A stretch of DNA of 64,000 bases from Betaproteobacteria bacterium GR16-43 (GTDB taxonomy: Bacteria > Pseudomonadota > Gammaproteobacteria > Burkholderiales > Usitatibacteraceae): assembly GCA_001953215.1 (NCBI GenBank), contig CP019169.1, forward strand, positions 2,542,001 through 2,606,000. The letters are read 5' to 3'. Of this stretch, positions 23,723 through 34,091 are shown piece by piece; the first letter of the stretch is position 1, and each line of letters starts with the position of its first letter. The notes under the pieces are model-generated. The model was not told the origin of the DNA. It did no database searches and saw only the letters and a program-made list of their open reading frames with translations. The position numbers and the translations under genes are program-made.

Positions 23723-24600
23723 AGAATTTCCTCGCGAGGCTGCTGGCCGCAGCCCTCGTGTCGCTCGCGGCACAGGCCCAGGTCGCGACGATGAAGGACG
23801 ACCTCGGGCGCGACGTCCCGCAGACCGGGTTCGGCAAGCGCCTCGTGGCCCTCTCGCCTTTCCTGACCGAGGCCGTGTTCGCGGTGAACGCCGGCTTCGA
23901 ACTGGTGGGCGTGAGCGAGCGCAGCGACTATCCGGCGCGCGCGCGCAGCATCACCGTCGTGTCGGGTTCCAACGGCATCTCCTGGGAGAAACTCGCCGCC
24001 GTGCGCCCGGACATGGTGTTCGCCTGGAAGGACGGCATCAAGGAAGGCGACCTCGAGCGCTTCGAGAAGCTCCGCATCCCGGTCTTCGTGCTCGCGGGCC
24101 GGCGCCTCGACGATGTTCCGCGCACGATCAACGCGGTCGCGTTCATCACCGGCCGCGCGCCGCCGGCGGGCCTCGTCGCGCCCTTCGAGCAGCGCATCGC
24201 GCAACTGCGCTCCGAGAATGCGAGCAAGCCGAAGGTCCCGGTGCTGCTCGAGATCCAGCATCGTCCGCTGATGACGATCGGCGGCGAGCACTTCATGAAC
24301 GATGCGCTGGGAGTCTGCGGCGCGGAGAACGTGTTCGCGGCGCTACCGGGCGTCGCACCCCTGGTTCCGCCCGAAGCGTTGATGGCGAAGGATCCGCAGG
24401 CGATCGTCGGCGCCGGAGCGCCGCAGAACGAGGCGGAATTTCGCGAGCGCTGGAAGGATTACGCGACGCTGCGTGCCGTGAAGGCGAACGCGCTCGTGTA
24501 CGTGAACGGCGACCAGTTCTACCGCCCCACGCTGCGCCTGGCCGACGGCATCGAGCAACTCTGCCGCGGCCTCGACGCCGTGCGAAAAGAGCGTCCCTAG
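23719..24600 (+). CDS. BtuF-like periplasmic cobalamin/metal-chelate-binding protein
   Basis: A 293-residue exported helical-backbone substrate-binding protein of the BtuF/FepB type. It has a signal peptide MKNFLARLLAAALVSLAAQA, then DDLGRDVPQ, RLVALSPFLTEAVFAVNAG and IPVFVLAGRRLDDVPRT. These proteins deliver vitamin B12 or iron chelates to an ABC importer. No permease or ATPase genes are adjacent. A cob(I)alamin adenosyltransferase gene lies 1.3 kb away on the opposite strand, which mildly favours a cobalamin role. ATG 23719 overlaps the upstream stop; the stop codon overlaps that of the convergent anti-sigma gene (CTAG). Confidence 0.8.
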   Translation: MKNFLARLLAAALVSLAAQAQVATMKDDLGRDVPQTGFGKRLVALSPFLTEAVFAVNAGFELVGVSERSDYPARARSITVVSGSNGISWEKLAAVRPDMVFAWKDGIKEGDLERFEKLRIPVFVLAGRRLDDVPRTINAVAFITGRAPPAGLVAPFEQRIAQLRSENASKPKVPVLLEIQHRPLMTIGGEHFMNDALGVCGAENVFAALPGVAPLVPPEALMAKDPQAIVGAGAPQNEAEFRERWKDYATLRAVKANALVYVNGDQFYRPTLRLADGIEQLCRGLDAVRKERP

Positions 24601-25298
24601 ACCTGCACCGGCCGGACGATCGCCCCGGAGCAGAGCACCGGCCCCGTCGGGCCGTCGGCGCTCGGAGAGCCGCCCTTCGGCTCGCGCGAGACCGCGAACG
24701 CCACCGTCCCCGTGAGTTTCTGGTCGAGGTTCGCGAGGCGCACTTCGGTGTTCGCGTTGTAGCGCACCAGGCCCAGCGAGCGCGGCTTGCCGTCCTTCGG
24801 GATCGCCCACAGTTCGAGATCCTGCCCCGGCATGTCGGCCCAGGGCTTCACGATGCTCACGACGAGCGTGTCGGCGCGACGTTCGACGATCATGCGCGGA
24901 TCCGCCTCGGGCGTGGCCAGCACCGCGACCATCGACGGGGCCGTCGGGCCTTGCGTCGCGCGCGGGAAGAAGACCACGAGGGCGACGAGGATGGCCGCGA
25001 ACGCCGTACCCAGGCCGCGCCAGAACGCGAGGCTCGACCAGACACCGGAAGGCTCCTGGGCCGCGCGGCGCGTCCCGATGCGAGCCTCGATGGCGCGCCA
25101 CACGCGCTCGGGCGGTTGCACCGGCGTGATGCGATCGGCCAGCGGCGTGAGCCAGTCCTCCCAGCCGCGCACGATGGCGCCGAGCGCGGGGTCTTCGAGC
25201 ATCAGAGATTCGAAGCGCTGGCGAGCCCGGCCGCGGAGCGTGCCGAGCACGTATTCGGCGGCGAGGGCGTGTTGGGCGAACGCGGAGAATTTGCGCAT
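24597..25298 (-). CDS. Anti-sigma factor (RskA-like)
   Basis: A 233-residue single-pass membrane protein. The N-terminal cytoplasmic anti-sigma motif is HALAAEYVLGTLRGRARQRFE, one TM helix lies around residues 93-110 (FAAILVALVVFF), and the periplasmic RskA-type C-terminal domain contains DLELWAIPKDGKPRSLG. It should hold the ECF sigma factor encoded directly upstream until a signal releases it. The start is one base from the sigma stop, consistent with co-expression. The inducing signal is not evident. Confidence 0.87.
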   Translation of the reverse strand: MRKFSAFAQHALAAEYVLGTLRGRARQRFESLMLEDPALGAIVRGWEDWLTPLADRITPVQPPERVWRAIEARIGTRRAAQEPSGVWSSLAFWRGLGTAFAAILVALVVFFPRATQGPTAPSMVAVLATPEADPRMIVERRADTLVVSIVKPWADMPGQDLELWAIPKDGKPRSLGLVRYNANTEVRLANLDQKLTGTVAFAVSREPKGGSPSADGPTGPVLCSGAIVRPVQV

Positions 25299-25299
25299 G

Positions 25300-25884
25300 T
25301 CAGCCCCGGTCGCTCGCCACGGTGCCGTGGCGGCCGAGGCAATCCTTCAGGCGCATGAGGCCGCGGCGGATGTGCGTCTTCACCGTGCCCAGGGGCTTGC
25401 GCATGTGGCTCGCGAGCTCGGAATGCGACAGCCCGTGGAAGAACGCGAGCGCGATCGACTGGCGCTGGTCGGCTTCGAGTTCCTCCAGGCATTCGCGGAT
25501 CGAATGCTGGTCCTGGCCCATCTCGTGGTCGCGCGACGGCGAGGCGGATTCGTCCACCAGGTTCAGCGCCATCACTTCGTCCACGTCCTCGGCCTCGTGG
25601 GCGCCGCGGCGCAGGACGTCCAGGCTGCGGTTGCGCACGATCGCGGTCATCCACGTCGTGGGTGCGCTCTTCGCCTGCGCGTAGTCCGACGCGTGGTTCC
25701 AGATCGAGACGAAACTGTCCTGCAAGACTTCCTCCGCGAGTTGACGCTCACGGACTATACGCAGCGAGACGGCAAACAGTTTCGAGTGCGTGGCGCGATA
25801 GACCTCCTCGAAGGCGCGGCGGTCGCCCAGCGCGGATCGGGCGAGCAGGTTGGCCAGGTGCTGGTGCGGAGATTCCGTCGTCAT
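25300..25884 (-). CDS. ECF sigma factor (SigK-like, RskA-partnered)
   Basis: A 194-residue sigma-70 family ECF factor. Region 2 shows YRATHSKLFAVSLRIVRERQLAEEVLQDSF, with TTWMTAIVRNRSLDVLRR for -10 recognition. Region 4 shows QRQSIALAFFHGLSHSELASHM and GTVKTHIRRGLMRLKDCL for -35 recognition. It is paired with the following anti-sigma gene. ATG 25884 overlaps the stop of the adenosyltransferase gene (ATGA), placing all three genes in one transcription unit. Its target promoters cannot be defined from one window. Confidence 0.92.
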   Translation of the reverse strand: MTTESPHQHLANLLARSALGDRRAFEEVYRATHSKLFAVSLRIVRERQLAEEVLQDSFVSIWNHASDYAQAKSAPTTWMTAIVRNRSLDVLRRGAHEAEDVDEVMALNLVDESASPSRDHEMGQDQHSIRECLEELEADQRQSIALAFFHGLSHSELASHMRKPLGTVKTHIRRGLMRLKDCLGRHGTVASDRG

Positions 25885-26426
25885 GGGCGGTGGTTCCAGG
25901 AGGTTTCGGCCGTCCCCGCGAGGCGATTCAACGTGCGCGCGGTGACGAAGAGGAGGTCGGACAAGCGGTTCAGGTAGCGCAGGGTTTCAGGTGAAACGGG
26001 CTCGGACCGATCGAGCGCAACCAGCGTGCGTTCGGCGCGCCGGCACACGGTGCGGGCAAGCTGGCACGTCGCGGCGGCATGCGTGCCGCCCGGCAACACG
26101 AACTCGCGCAGCGGCGGCAGCTCCGCGTTCATGTCGGTGATGGTCGCATCGAGCCTCGCGGCATGGCCTTCGGTCATTGCGATGCGTCCCGGGATGGACA
26201 ATTCGCCGCCGAGATCGAAGAGGTCGTTCTGCACCGTGAGGAGCATGGAGCGAATCGGTTCCGGAACTTCGCCGGCCAGCACGCAGCCCAGGACGCTGTT
26301 CAACTCATCGACGTCGCCCAGGGCCGCGACGCGCAATGCGTCCTTCGGGACCCGTGTGCCGTCGCCCAGGCCGGTGGTGCCCTGGTCGCCCGTACGAGTC
26401 ACGATCTTGGAAAGCCTGTAGCCCAT
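25881..26426 (-). CDS. Cob(I)yrinic acid a,c-diamide adenosyltransferase, PduO type
   Basis: A 181-residue PduO-family ATP:corrinoid adenosyltransferase that makes adenosylcobalamin in the cytoplasm. The ATP-binding block KIVTRTGDQGTTGLGDG lies at the N-terminus; the conserved FVLPGGTHAAATCQLARTVCRRAER and YLNRLSDLLFVTARTLN blocks follow. It is the first gene of an operon with the ECF sigma and anti-sigma genes. A TAGAAT -10 box lies 6 bases before the ATG, so the mRNA may be leaderless. The nearby BtuF-like gene adds a possible corrinoid link. Confidence 0.92.
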   Translation of the reverse strand: MGYRLSKIVTRTGDQGTTGLGDGTRVPKDALRVAALGDVDELNSVLGCVLAGEVPEPIRSMLLTVQNDLFDLGGELSIPGRIAMTEGHAARLDATITDMNAELPPLREFVLPGGTHAAATCQLARTVCRRAERTLVALDRSEPVSPETLRYLNRLSDLLFVTARTLNRLAGTAETSWNHRP

Positions 26427-26432
26427 GGGGCG

Positions 26433-26438
26433 ATTCTA
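26433..26438 (-). promoter_or_regulatory. Candidate -10 box (TAGAAT) placing the PduO-gene start at the transcript 5' end
   Basis: On the minus strand TAGAAT is separated from the ATG at 26426 by only 6 bases, so a usual start site 6-8 bases downstream would coincide with the start codon. The -35 region is weak (TTAGTG at an 18-base spacing). A leaderless mRNA is predicted. Confidence 0.45.
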
Positions 26439-26500
26439 CCTTCGTCGTTCCTACGGCACTAAAAACCTCTGTGTCGGATTTGCCGTAGCGCGTTCTGGTT

Positions 26501-27017
26501 GGAGGACAGGGGGTGGGTAGGAACTTTTTTCGTCGGCGGGTCACGTTCCGAGGCTTGAAGGCGGGAGGGTTGGAGCGGGATAGGTCCTGTGAAGAGGGAG
26601 GAGTGGGAATTGTTCGGCACTCCGCCGCGATGATCATGGCGAGGACCGAGTTGCCCCGCCGAGAAAAAAGTCCTATGCCACCCCCTGTCCTCCACACCGA
26701 GAAATGCGACCGGAAATCCGCCTTCGGCGTTGGGATTGGTGCCGTGGGAATCTCGATCGGTATCGCTCTCCATGGACAGGCCGCGTTCTCTGTTTTGGCG
26801 GGAGACCGAGCTCCGGTGCCATCCCACTCGCCAGGATGGGGTGTGGTAGGACTTCTTTTCTCGGCGGGGCAACTCGGTCGTCGACTTGGTCGCTGAGGCG
26901 CAGGCAGTGACACTTTCTGGAGTGGGTCGTCTCAGGACCCTTGATGCTTCAACACTCGAGCATCAAAGGGGTGGACGTGACCCGCCGACGAAAAAAGTCC
27001 TACCCACCCCGTCCTCC
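26501..27017. repeat. Cluster of four alternating repeats forming two nested inverted pairs; non-coding region
   Basis: Four copies of a roughly 40-48 base unit with core GGTAGGACTTTTTTCGTCGG alternate in orientation: 26501-26545 (+), 26646-26693 (-), 26834-26878 (+), 26977-27017 (-). Units 1 and 4 share the CGTCGGCGGGTCAC end, while units 2 and 3 share CTCGGCGGGGCAACTCGGT, so the array is nested as 1(2 3)4. A separate hairpin (CCTTGATGCT/AGCATCAAAGG, about 26938-26970) lies between units 3 and 4. No transposase or credible gene occurs in 26427-27104. Function is unknown; it is repeat-element-like in form. Confidence 0.8.
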
Positions 27018-27040
27018 CCGCGGCGTCGATGGCGCAAGGG

Positions 27041-27060
27041 GCTCCCGCCTTCGCGGGAGC
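27041..27060. repeat. REP-like palindrome (GCTCCCGC-CTTC-GCGGGAGC)
   Basis: A perfect 8-bp stem with a CTTC loop, just after repeat unit 4 and 32 bases before the accA -10 box. It resembles the short extragenic palindromes based on CCCGC-CTTC-GCGGG common in proteobacteria. There is no T-tract, so it is not an obvious terminator. Confidence 0.55.
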
Positions 27061-27091
27061 GACGACCGGACGAATGATCGGAGACCATCGG

Positions 27092-27097
27092 TATAAT
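27092..27097 (+). promoter_or_regulatory. accA -10 box (TATAAT) seven bases before the GTG start
   Basis: A perfect TATAAT ends 7 bases before the GTG of accA at 27105. The expected transcription start therefore falls at or next to the start codon, predicting a leaderless mRNA. The -35 region (GACGAA at 17 bases) is weak. Confidence 0.6.
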
Positions 27098-27104
27098 CCG
27101 CTCC

Positions 27105-28041
<937 letters not shown>

Positions 28042-28070
<29 letters not shown>

Positions 28071-29361
28071 GGCGGTCGGCCGCGGCCTGACGGCCCACGT
28101 CGCGCCGGGCACCGCCGTCTGCGCGGGCCTCTCCGGCGGTCTCGATTCCGTCGTCCTCCTGCACTTGCTCGCGGCGCATCGCGACCGCATCGAGCTTCGC
28201 GCGTTGCACGTCCACCATGGCTTGAGCCCCAACGCGGATCGCTGGGCCGCGTTCTGCGAGCGGCTGTGCGGCGACTGGAAGATTCCGCTCGCGATCGAGC
28301 GCGTCGTTGTCGATCGCACCACCGGCGAAGGCCTCGAGGCCGCGGCGCGGGCCGCGAGGCTCTCCGCGTACGCACGGCAGGGCGCACCGGTCGTGGCCCT
28401 GGCGCATCACCAGGATGACCAGGCCGAGACCGTGTTGCTGCAGATGCTGCGCGGCACGGGACTGAAGGGCGCCTCCGCGATGCCCGAATGGCGTGACGTG
28501 TCCGGAACCCCGATGGCGTTGTTCCGCCCGCTGCTCGACGTGCCGCGCGCGGAGTTGCTGTCCCATGCGCGGGAACACGGTCTCGAGTGGATCGAAGACG
28601 AGTCCAACGCGTCGACCGCCTTCGACCGCAACTTCATCCGCCACGAAGTGGGCACGCTCCTCGATGCGCGCTTCCCCGGGTGGAAACCCGCGCTCTCGCG
28701 CTTCGCACGCCATGCCGGCGCGGCACTCGACCTGCTCGAGCCGGCCCGCGCGCACGACCACGAAGCCGAGGGCCTCTCGATCGCCGACTTGCGCGCGGCC
28801 GAACCCGAAGCCCGCGCCCATGCCCTGCGCGACTTCCTCGCGCAACACCGCCTGCCGATGCCGAGCGAGGCGCGGCTGGCGGAGATGACGCGCCAACTGG
28901 TCGAGGCTCGGGAGGACGCGCGCGTGCGCTTGGTCCACGGCGATGCCGTGATCGTGCGTCACCGCGACCAGGTGATCGTCGACCTCGCGGGCGATCCCGA
29001 TCCGGGCTGGACCCGACCGTGGCACGGCGAAGCGGAGCTCGAACTCGGCGACGACCGCGGCGCGGTGCGGTTCGCGGCGGCGACCGGCAAAGGCATCGCC
29101 GAGCGCCTGACGCACGACGGGACCTGGCATTTCGGGTCGCGTTCGGGCGGCGAGCGCATCCGGCTCGAGGCGTCGCGTCCCACGCGCACGCTGAAGAACC
29201 TGCTGCAGGAAACCGGCGTGCCCGACCGCGAGCGGGCGCGGCTGCCGTTGCTGTTCCATGGCGAGGCGCTCGTCTGGGTGCCGGGGGTCGGGATCGCCGC
29301 GGGCTATCGCTGCGACGCAGGCGAGCCGGGGCGCGTGCCCGAGTGGTTCCCGGGACGCTGA
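28042..29361 (+). CDS. tilS: tRNA(Ile)-lysidine synthase
   Basis: A 439-residue TilS that converts C34 of tRNA-Ile(CAU) to lysidine using ATP and lysine, allowing AUA decoding. The PP-loop [13 protein letters not shown] is at the N-terminus; [34 protein letters not shown] and DESN(A)[12 protein letters not shown] are family blocks, and the C-terminal TilS domain ends near [13 protein letters not shown] 28042 lies inside accA (29-base overlap), so the two are co-transcribed. Length matches proteobacterial TilS. Confidence 0.94.
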
Positions 29362-29388
29362 AGGCTGGCTTTTTCGGCCCCCCGATGC

Positions 29389-29394
29389 TAGAAT
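29389..29394 (+). promoter_or_regulatory. Candidate ndk promoter -10 (TAGAAT)
   Basis: TAGAAT sits in the 71-base gap before ndk; CTGGCT at 29365-29370 is a possible -35 with an 18-base spacing. The predicted leader is about 30 bases, is AT-rich and ends in a GAGGGG ribosome-binding site. Confidence 0.5.
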
Positions 29395-29432
29395 GAAAAG
29401 CTAAATATTTCATTCAGTTAGAGGGGATTTAC

Positions 29433-29858
29433 ATGGCTGTGGAGCGCACCTTTTCGATCATCAAGCCGGACGCGGTCGCCAAGAACGTGATCGGTGAGAT
29501 CCTCACGCGTTTCGAGAAGGCGGGCCTCAAGGTCATCGCCACCCGCATGGTCCACCTCTCGCGCCAGGATGCCGAGGGCTTCTATGCTGTCCACAAGGCG
29601 CGCCCGTTCTTCAAGGACCTGGTCGACTTCATGATCAGCGGCCCGGTCGTGATGTCCGTGCTGGAAGGCGAGAACGCCATCCTGAAGAATCGCGAGCTGA
29701 TGGGCGCCACCGACCCGAAGAAGGCCGACAAGGGCACGATCCGCGCCGACTTCGCGCAGTCGATCGACGCCAACGCCGTGCACGGATCGGACGCGCCGGA
29801 GACGGCCAAGGGCGAGATCGCGTACTTCTTCCCCGAGCACCAGGTCTACTCGCGCTGA
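29433..29858 (+). CDS. ndk: Nucleoside diphosphate kinase
   Basis: A 141-residue Ndk that equilibrates NTP/NDP pools through a phospho-His intermediate. [12 protein letters not shown] at the N-terminus and the catalytic His in [20 protein letters not shown] are diagnostic. Size is exactly that of the family. The start has a good GAGGGG site 7 bases upstream. It is followed 28 bases later by rlmN, the first of a long co-oriented series to purA. Confidence 0.97.
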   Translation: MAVERTFSIIKPDAVAKNVIGEILTRFEKAGLKVIATRMVHLSRQDAEGFYAVHKARPFFKDLVDFMISGPVVMSVLEGENAILKNRELMGATDPKKADKGTIRADFAQSIDANAVHGSDAPETAKGEIAYFFPEHQVYSR

Positions 29859-29886
29859 GTTGGCGCAGCGCGGCAAGAGGCAGGAG

Positions 29887-31059
29887 ATGACCGAGAAGAC
29901 CAACCTGCTGGGTTTCACGCTGGCGGCGATGACCGAATGGTTCGCCACGCTCGGCGAGAAGCCGTTTCGCGCGAAGCAGGTCTTCCGCTGGATCCACCAG
30001 CGCGGCGTCGCGGATTTCGACGCGATGACCGATCTCGCGAAGTCCCTGCGCGCCAAGCTGCACGAGCACGCCGAAGTGCGCGCGCCGGAGATCCTCTCCG
30101 AGCATCGCTCCGCCGACGGCACCGTGAAGTGGCTCTTCGATGTCGGTGTCGGCAATGGCATCGAGACCGTGTTCATCCCCGAGTACGACCGCGGCACGCT
30201 CTGCGTCTCCTCGCAGGTCGGCTGCGCGCTCGACTGCAAGTTCTGCTCGACCGGCCGCCAGGGCTTCAACCGCGACCTGGGCATTGCCGAGATCATCGGG
30301 CAGGTGTCGGTCGCCAACCGCCGCCTCGAGGAGATGGCCCGCGAAGGCCTTGCCTATCGCCTCGCGCGCAAGCCCGAGGACGACGGCGTGGAGCCGGAGC
30401 CCGCGGGCCTCGACCGCACCGACGAGCGCCGCCCCGTCACCAACGTGGTGATGATGGGCATGGGCGAGCCGCTCAACAATTTCGTACCCGTCACCGACGC
30501 GATGGAAATCATGCTGGACGACCATGCGTACGGCCTTTCCCGGCGCCGCGTGACGTTGTCCACCTCGGGCGTCGTGCCCGGCATCCGCAAGCTGATGGAG
30601 CGCCTGCCGGTGGCGCTCGCCGTGAGCCTGCACGCGCCGAACGACGAGCTGCGCAGCTCGATCATGCCGATCAACAACACGTACCCGATCGAGACGCTGA
30701 TGGACGCCTGCCGCGAGTACCTCGCCGTGGCGCCGCGCGACTTCATCACCTTCGAGTACGTGATGCTCTCCGGCGTGAACGACTCGATCGCGCACGCGAA
30801 GCAGCTCGTGAAGCTGCTCTCGAAGATCCCGTCCAAGGTGAACCTGATCCCGTTCAACCCGTTCGGCGATTCCGGCTTCGTCCGCACGGACATGGAAGCC
30901 ACGCGCAAATTCCAGTCGGTCCTGACCGACGCGGGCTACATCGCCACCGTGCGCAAAACCCGGGGCGACGACATCGACGCGGCCTGCGGCCAGCTGGCCG
31001 GGCAGGTCGTGAATCGCATGAAGAAGAAGACCATCAAGATCCATCGGGAGGCTGCTTGA
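29887..31059 (+). CDS. rlmN: Dual-specificity 23S rRNA/tRNA adenine-C2 methyltransferase
   Basis: A 390-residue radical-SAM enzyme that methylates A2503 of 23S rRNA and A37 of some tRNAs. The FeS motif [11 protein letters not shown], the GMGEPLNN block and the catalytic Cys near [11 protein letters not shown] are visible. Compared with E. coli RlmN there is an insert of roughly 25-30 residues ([20 protein letters not shown] region) before [14 protein letters not shown] 29887 follows AAGAGG; a TTG at 29860 is less likely. The stop overlaps the pilW start as TTGA. Confidence 0.95.
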   Translation: MTEKTNLLGFTLAAMTEWFATLGEKPFRAKQVFRWIHQRGVADFDAMTDLAKSLRAKLHEHAEVRAPEILSEHRSADGTVKWLFDVGVGNGIETVFIPEYDRGTLCVSSQVGCALDCKFCSTGRQGFNRDLGIAEIIGQVSVANRRLEEMAREGLAYRLARKPEDDGVEPEPAGLDRTDERRPVTNVVMMGMGEPLNNFVPVTDAMEIMLDDHAYGLSRRRVTLSTSGVVPGIRKLMERLPVALAVSLHAPNDELRSSIMPINNTYPIETLMDACREYLAVAPRDFITFEYVMLSGVNDSIAHAKQLVKLLSKIPSKVNLIPFNPFGDSGFVRTDMEATRKFQSVLTDAGYIATVRKTRGDDIDAACGQLAGQVVNRMKKKTIKIHREAA

Positions 31060-31835
31060 AAAGAATCGCCGTAGCAGGGCTGGTCCTCGCAGCCGCCGGG
31101 TTCGCCGGGTGCGTCTCCCAGAGCGACACGCAGACGGGTGGCGTGAAGGATTCGTCGCTCGCCGACGCGCGCCGCCGCGCCGAAGTCCACACGTCGCTCG
31201 CCGGGGAGTACTACCAGCGCGGCGCCATCGGAGTCGCGTTGCAGGAGACGCGCGCGGCCCTGAAGGACGACTCGAACTACGTCCCGGCCTACAACATGCA
31301 GGGCCTGATCCTCATGGAGCTGCGCGAGGACGCGGGCGCCAAGGAATCCTTCGAGCGCGCCATCCGCCTCGATCCGAACAACGCCGAGGTGATGAACAAC
31401 TACGGCTGGTTCCTGTGCACCCGCAATGAAGCGGCCCGAGGCATCGACCTCCTCACGCGCGCCGCGAACGATCCGCTCTATCCCACGCCGGAGAAGTCCT
31501 ACCTCTCGGCGGGGCTGTGCATGCGCCGCGCGAGCAACCTGGCGGAAGCCGAGCGCTACTTCCGCCGCGCCATCTCGCTGCGGCCCGACCTCATCGGCGC
31601 GCTCTACAACCTGGCCGAAGTCACCTACGAGCGCGGCGAAGCCAAGGACGCGGAAGCGTTCCTGAATCGCTACATGCGCGTGTCGCAGCCGACGCTCGAG
31701 TCGCTCACGCTGGGCGTGAAGATCGCGCGCCTCAACGGCGACCGTGCCTCCGAGGAGAGCTTCATGCAGCAGTTGCGCCGCCGCTTCCCCGATGCGACCC
31801 AGACGAAGGAGCTCGAGGGAGGCACCAAGCCGTGA
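31056..31835 (+). CDS. pilW: Type IV pilus biogenesis/stability lipoprotein PilW (PilF-like TPR protein)
   Basis: A 259-residue lipoprotein with tetratricopeptide repeats that, by family, supports PilQ secretin assembly and pilus stability in the outer membrane. The TTG start at 31056 (overlapping the rlmN stop as TTGA) gives [19 protein letters not shown], a signal peptide ending in a lipobox Cys; no later ATG would preserve this. TPR-like helices cover about residues 45-230 ([20 protein letters not shown] and others). Its position between rlmN and the rodZ-like gene is the conserved betaproteobacterial one. Confidence 0.9.
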   Translation: MKRIAVAGLVLAAAGFAGCVSQSDTQTGGVKDSSLADARRRAEVHTSLAGEYYQRGAIGVALQETRAALKDDSNYVPAYNMQGLILMELREDAGAKESFERAIRLDPNNAEVMNNYGWFLCTRNEAARGIDLLTRAANDPLYPTPEKSYLSAGLCMRRASNLAEAERYFRRAISLRPDLIGALYNLAEVTYERGEAKDAEAFLNRYMRVSQPTLESLTLGVKIARLNGDRASEESFMQQLRRRFPDATQTKELEGGTKP

Positions 31836-32809
31836 ATGCCGCCGCGGGCGCCAACGGCGACCGCCTCGAACCGGGTGCGGTGCTCGGGGCCGAACGCGAG
31901 CGCCAGAACCTGTCGCGCGCCGACATCGCGCAGCGCCTTCGCATGAGCGTCTCGCAGGTCGAAGCGCTGGAGCTCGGCGACTACACCCGCCTGCCGCGCG
32001 GCACCTTCCTGCGCGGCTTCGTGCGCAACTACGCGCGCGTCGTGGGCGTGGATCCGGAAACCGTCCTCAGCGCGCTCGCGCACGAAGGGCCGCACCATTC
32101 GCGTCCCGGCATCGTGGTCGCGAGCCAGAACATCCGCTTCGATCCGATCGGCCAGAGCCTGTCCAGCCCCTACGTGAAGGCCGCGGGATACGCGACCGTC
32201 GCCGTGGTCATCGCCTTCGCGGTGATGTACTGGTGGCTCTTCGTGCGGCCGGCGCTGCCGGCGAACGCGGCCGCCCGCAAGAACGTCGTGGCCGAAGCGG
32301 TGAAACCGCCCGCGCCGCGCCTCGAAGCCCCGGTGGCCGAGACCCCCCGTGTCGCCGCGCCGGTCGCCGTCGAAACGATCGCGAAGGCCGAATCCCCGAA
32401 GCCGGAAGCCGTGAAGCCCGAGCCCTCGAAAGCCGATGCGGCGAAGGCCGCCGCGAAGGCAGCGCCTCCGGCTCCCGTGCCGGCGCCGGCTGCAGTGCCT
32501 GCGCCCTCCGTGGTCCAGGCTTCCGCGTCCACCGCGCAACCGCTCGATGCAGCCGCGGTCCGGGCCGCCGGCGGCAGCGTCATCCGCCTCAAGTTCAAGG
32601 GCAGTTCGTGGGTCGAGATCAAGGATGGCCGCGGCAAGATGCTGCTGTCGCGGGTCAACGCGAGCGGCAGCGAAGCCGAAGTGGTCGGCAAGGGGCCGTT
32701 CAGCGTGATCGTGGGCAACGCGCCCGAAGTCGCGATGACCCTCAACGACCGCCCGTTCGACCTCGAGCCCCACACGCGCGTGGCTGTCGCGCGCTTCACG
32801 ATCGACTAG
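31832..32809 (+). CDS. RodZ-like helix-turn-helix membrane protein (HTH_25 + DUF4115)
   Basis: A 325-residue protein with an N-terminal Cro-like HTH ([20 protein letters not shown]), one TM helix (about residues 112-135, [19 protein letters not shown]), a Pro/Ala/Lys-rich periplasmic linker and a C-terminal DUF4115 domain ([20 protein letters not shown]). RodZ links MreB to cell-wall elongation; this short betaproteobacterial form lies in the pilW-ispG position. GTG 31832 overlaps the pilW stop as GTGA; the ATG four bases later is out of frame. Confidence 0.87.
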   Translation: MNAAAGANGDRLEPGAVLGAERERQNLSRADIAQRLRMSVSQVEALELGDYTRLPRGTFLRGFVRNYARVVGVDPETVLSALAHEGPHHSRPGIVVASQNIRFDPIGQSLSSPYVKAAGYATVAVVIAFAVMYWWLFVRPALPANAAARKNVVAEAVKPPAPRLEAPVAETPRVAAPVAVETIAKAESPKPEAVKPEPSKADAAKAAAKAAPPAPVPAPAAVPAPSVVQASASTAQPLDAAAVRAAGGSVIRLKFKGSSWVEIKDGRGKMLLSRVNASGSEAEVVGKGPFSVIVGNAPEVAMTLNDRPFDLEPHTRVAVARFTID

Positions 32810-32816
32810 GAACCGC

Positions 32817-34091
32817 ATGACCGTCTCCCGCCGCGCCTCGCGCCCCGTCCGCGTTGCCGACCAGGTGATCGGAGGCGACGCCCCGATCCTCGTGCAGTCG
32901 ATGACCAACACCGACACCGAGGACGCGAAAGCCACCGCCGACCAGGTCGCCGCGCTCGCTCGCGCCGGCAGCGAGATCGTGCGCATCACCGTGAACACGA
33001 TCGAGGCGGGCCGCCAGGTCCCCGAGATTCGCAAGCGCCTCGACGCGATGGGCGTGAAGGTGCCGCTCGTCGGCGACTTCCATTTCAACGGCCACAAGAT
33101 CCTCGCGCAGGCCCCGGATTGCGCCGTCGTCCTCGACAAGTACCGCATCAACCCGGGCAACGTGGGCCACGGCACGAAGCGCGACGAGCAGTTCTCCTCG
33201 ATGATCGAGAAGGCCATCGAGCACAACAAGCCCGTGCGCATCGGCGTGAACTGGGGTTCGCTCGATCCCGAATTGCTCGCACGCCTGATGGACGAGAACG
33301 GCAAGCTCGCGCGCCCGCTCGAAGCCGACGCGGTGATGCGCGAAGCCCTCGTCGTCTCCGCGCTCGAAAGCGCCGCGCAAGCCGTGAAGTGGGGCCTGCC
33401 CGCCGACCGCATCATCCTGTCGTGCAAGGTTTCGGCGGTGCAGGACCTGATCAAGGTCTACCGCGACCTCGGCGCGCGCTGCGACTACGCGCTGCACCTG
33501 GGCCTCACGGAAGCGGGCATGGGCTCGAAAGGCATCGTCGCCTCGACGGCCGCGATGGGCGTGTTGCTGCAGGAAGGCATCGGCGACACGATCCGCGTCT
33601 CGCTCACGCCGGAGCCGAATGGCGACCGCACGAAGGAAGTCATCGTCGCGCAGGAGATCCTGCAAACCATGGGCCTGCGCTCGTTCACGCCCATGGTGAC
33701 CGCATGTCCCGGCTGCGGGCGCACCACGAGCACCTATTTCCAGGAACTCGCCGAGCGCATCCAGTCCTACCTGCGCAACCAGATGCCCGTGTGGAAGGCG
33801 CAGCACCCCGGTGTCGAGGACCTGCACGTGGCGGTGATGGGCTGCGTGGTGAACGGTCCCGGCGAATCGAAGCTGGCGGACATCGGCATTTCGCTGCCGG
33901 GTTCGGGCGAGAAGCCCGTGGCGCCGGTCTACGTGGACGGCGAAAAGACCGTCACGCTGAAGGGCGATCGCATCGCCGAGGAATTCCAGGCGATCGTCGA
34001 GGAGTACGTGCGCACCCGCTACGCGGCCGGTGCGCAGGCGCAATCCAAGCCGCGCAAGAAGACCATCGCGATCCAGGCCGTCGATTCATGA
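32817..34091 (+). CDS. ispG: 4-hydroxy-3-methylbut-2-enyl-diphosphate synthase
   Basis: A 424-residue IspG (GcpE), the 4Fe-4S enzyme of the MEP isoprenoid pathway that makes [19 protein letters not shown] marks the TIM-barrel start; the cluster ligands are in [10 protein letters not shown] and [11 protein letters not shown]. Length is typical of betaproteobacteria, with a basic tail ([10 protein letters not shown]). It follows the rodZ-like gene by 7 bases and overlaps hisS by ATGA. Confidence 0.96.
   Translation: MTVSRRASRPVRVADQVIGGDAPILVQSMTNTDTEDAKATADQVAALARAGSEIVRITVNTIEAGRQVPEIRKRLDAMGVKVPLVGDFHFNGHKILAQAPDCAVVLDKYRINPGNVGHGTKRDEQFSSMIEKAIEHNKPVRIGVNWGSLDPELLARLMDENGKLARPLEADAVMREALVVSALESAAQAVKWGLPADRIILSCKVSAVQDLIKVYRDLGARCDYALHLGLTEAGMGSKGIVASTAAMGVLLQEGIGDTIRVSLTPEPNGDRTKEVIVAQEILQTMGLRSFTPMVTACPGCGRTTSTYFQELAERIQSYLRNQMPVWKAQHPGVEDLHVAVMGCVVNGPGESKLADIGISLPGSGEKPVAPVYVDGEKTVTLKGDRIAEEFQAIVEEYVRTRYAAGAQAQSKPRKKTIAIQAVDS

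Noticed and set aside
26513-26913. Open frames on both strands in the 26.4-27.1 kb gap
   Set aside because: They run straight through the four alternating repeats, give low-complexity products on both strands, and have no ribosome-binding sites or homologous motifs.
26501-27017. Possible CRISPR array
   Set aside because: The repeats alternate in orientation, are unevenly spaced (about 100-145 bases apart), differ at their ends, and no cas genes are present.
26427-27104. Possible IS element
   Set aside because: No transposase fragment, no simple pair of terminal repeats with target duplication; only short palindromic units.
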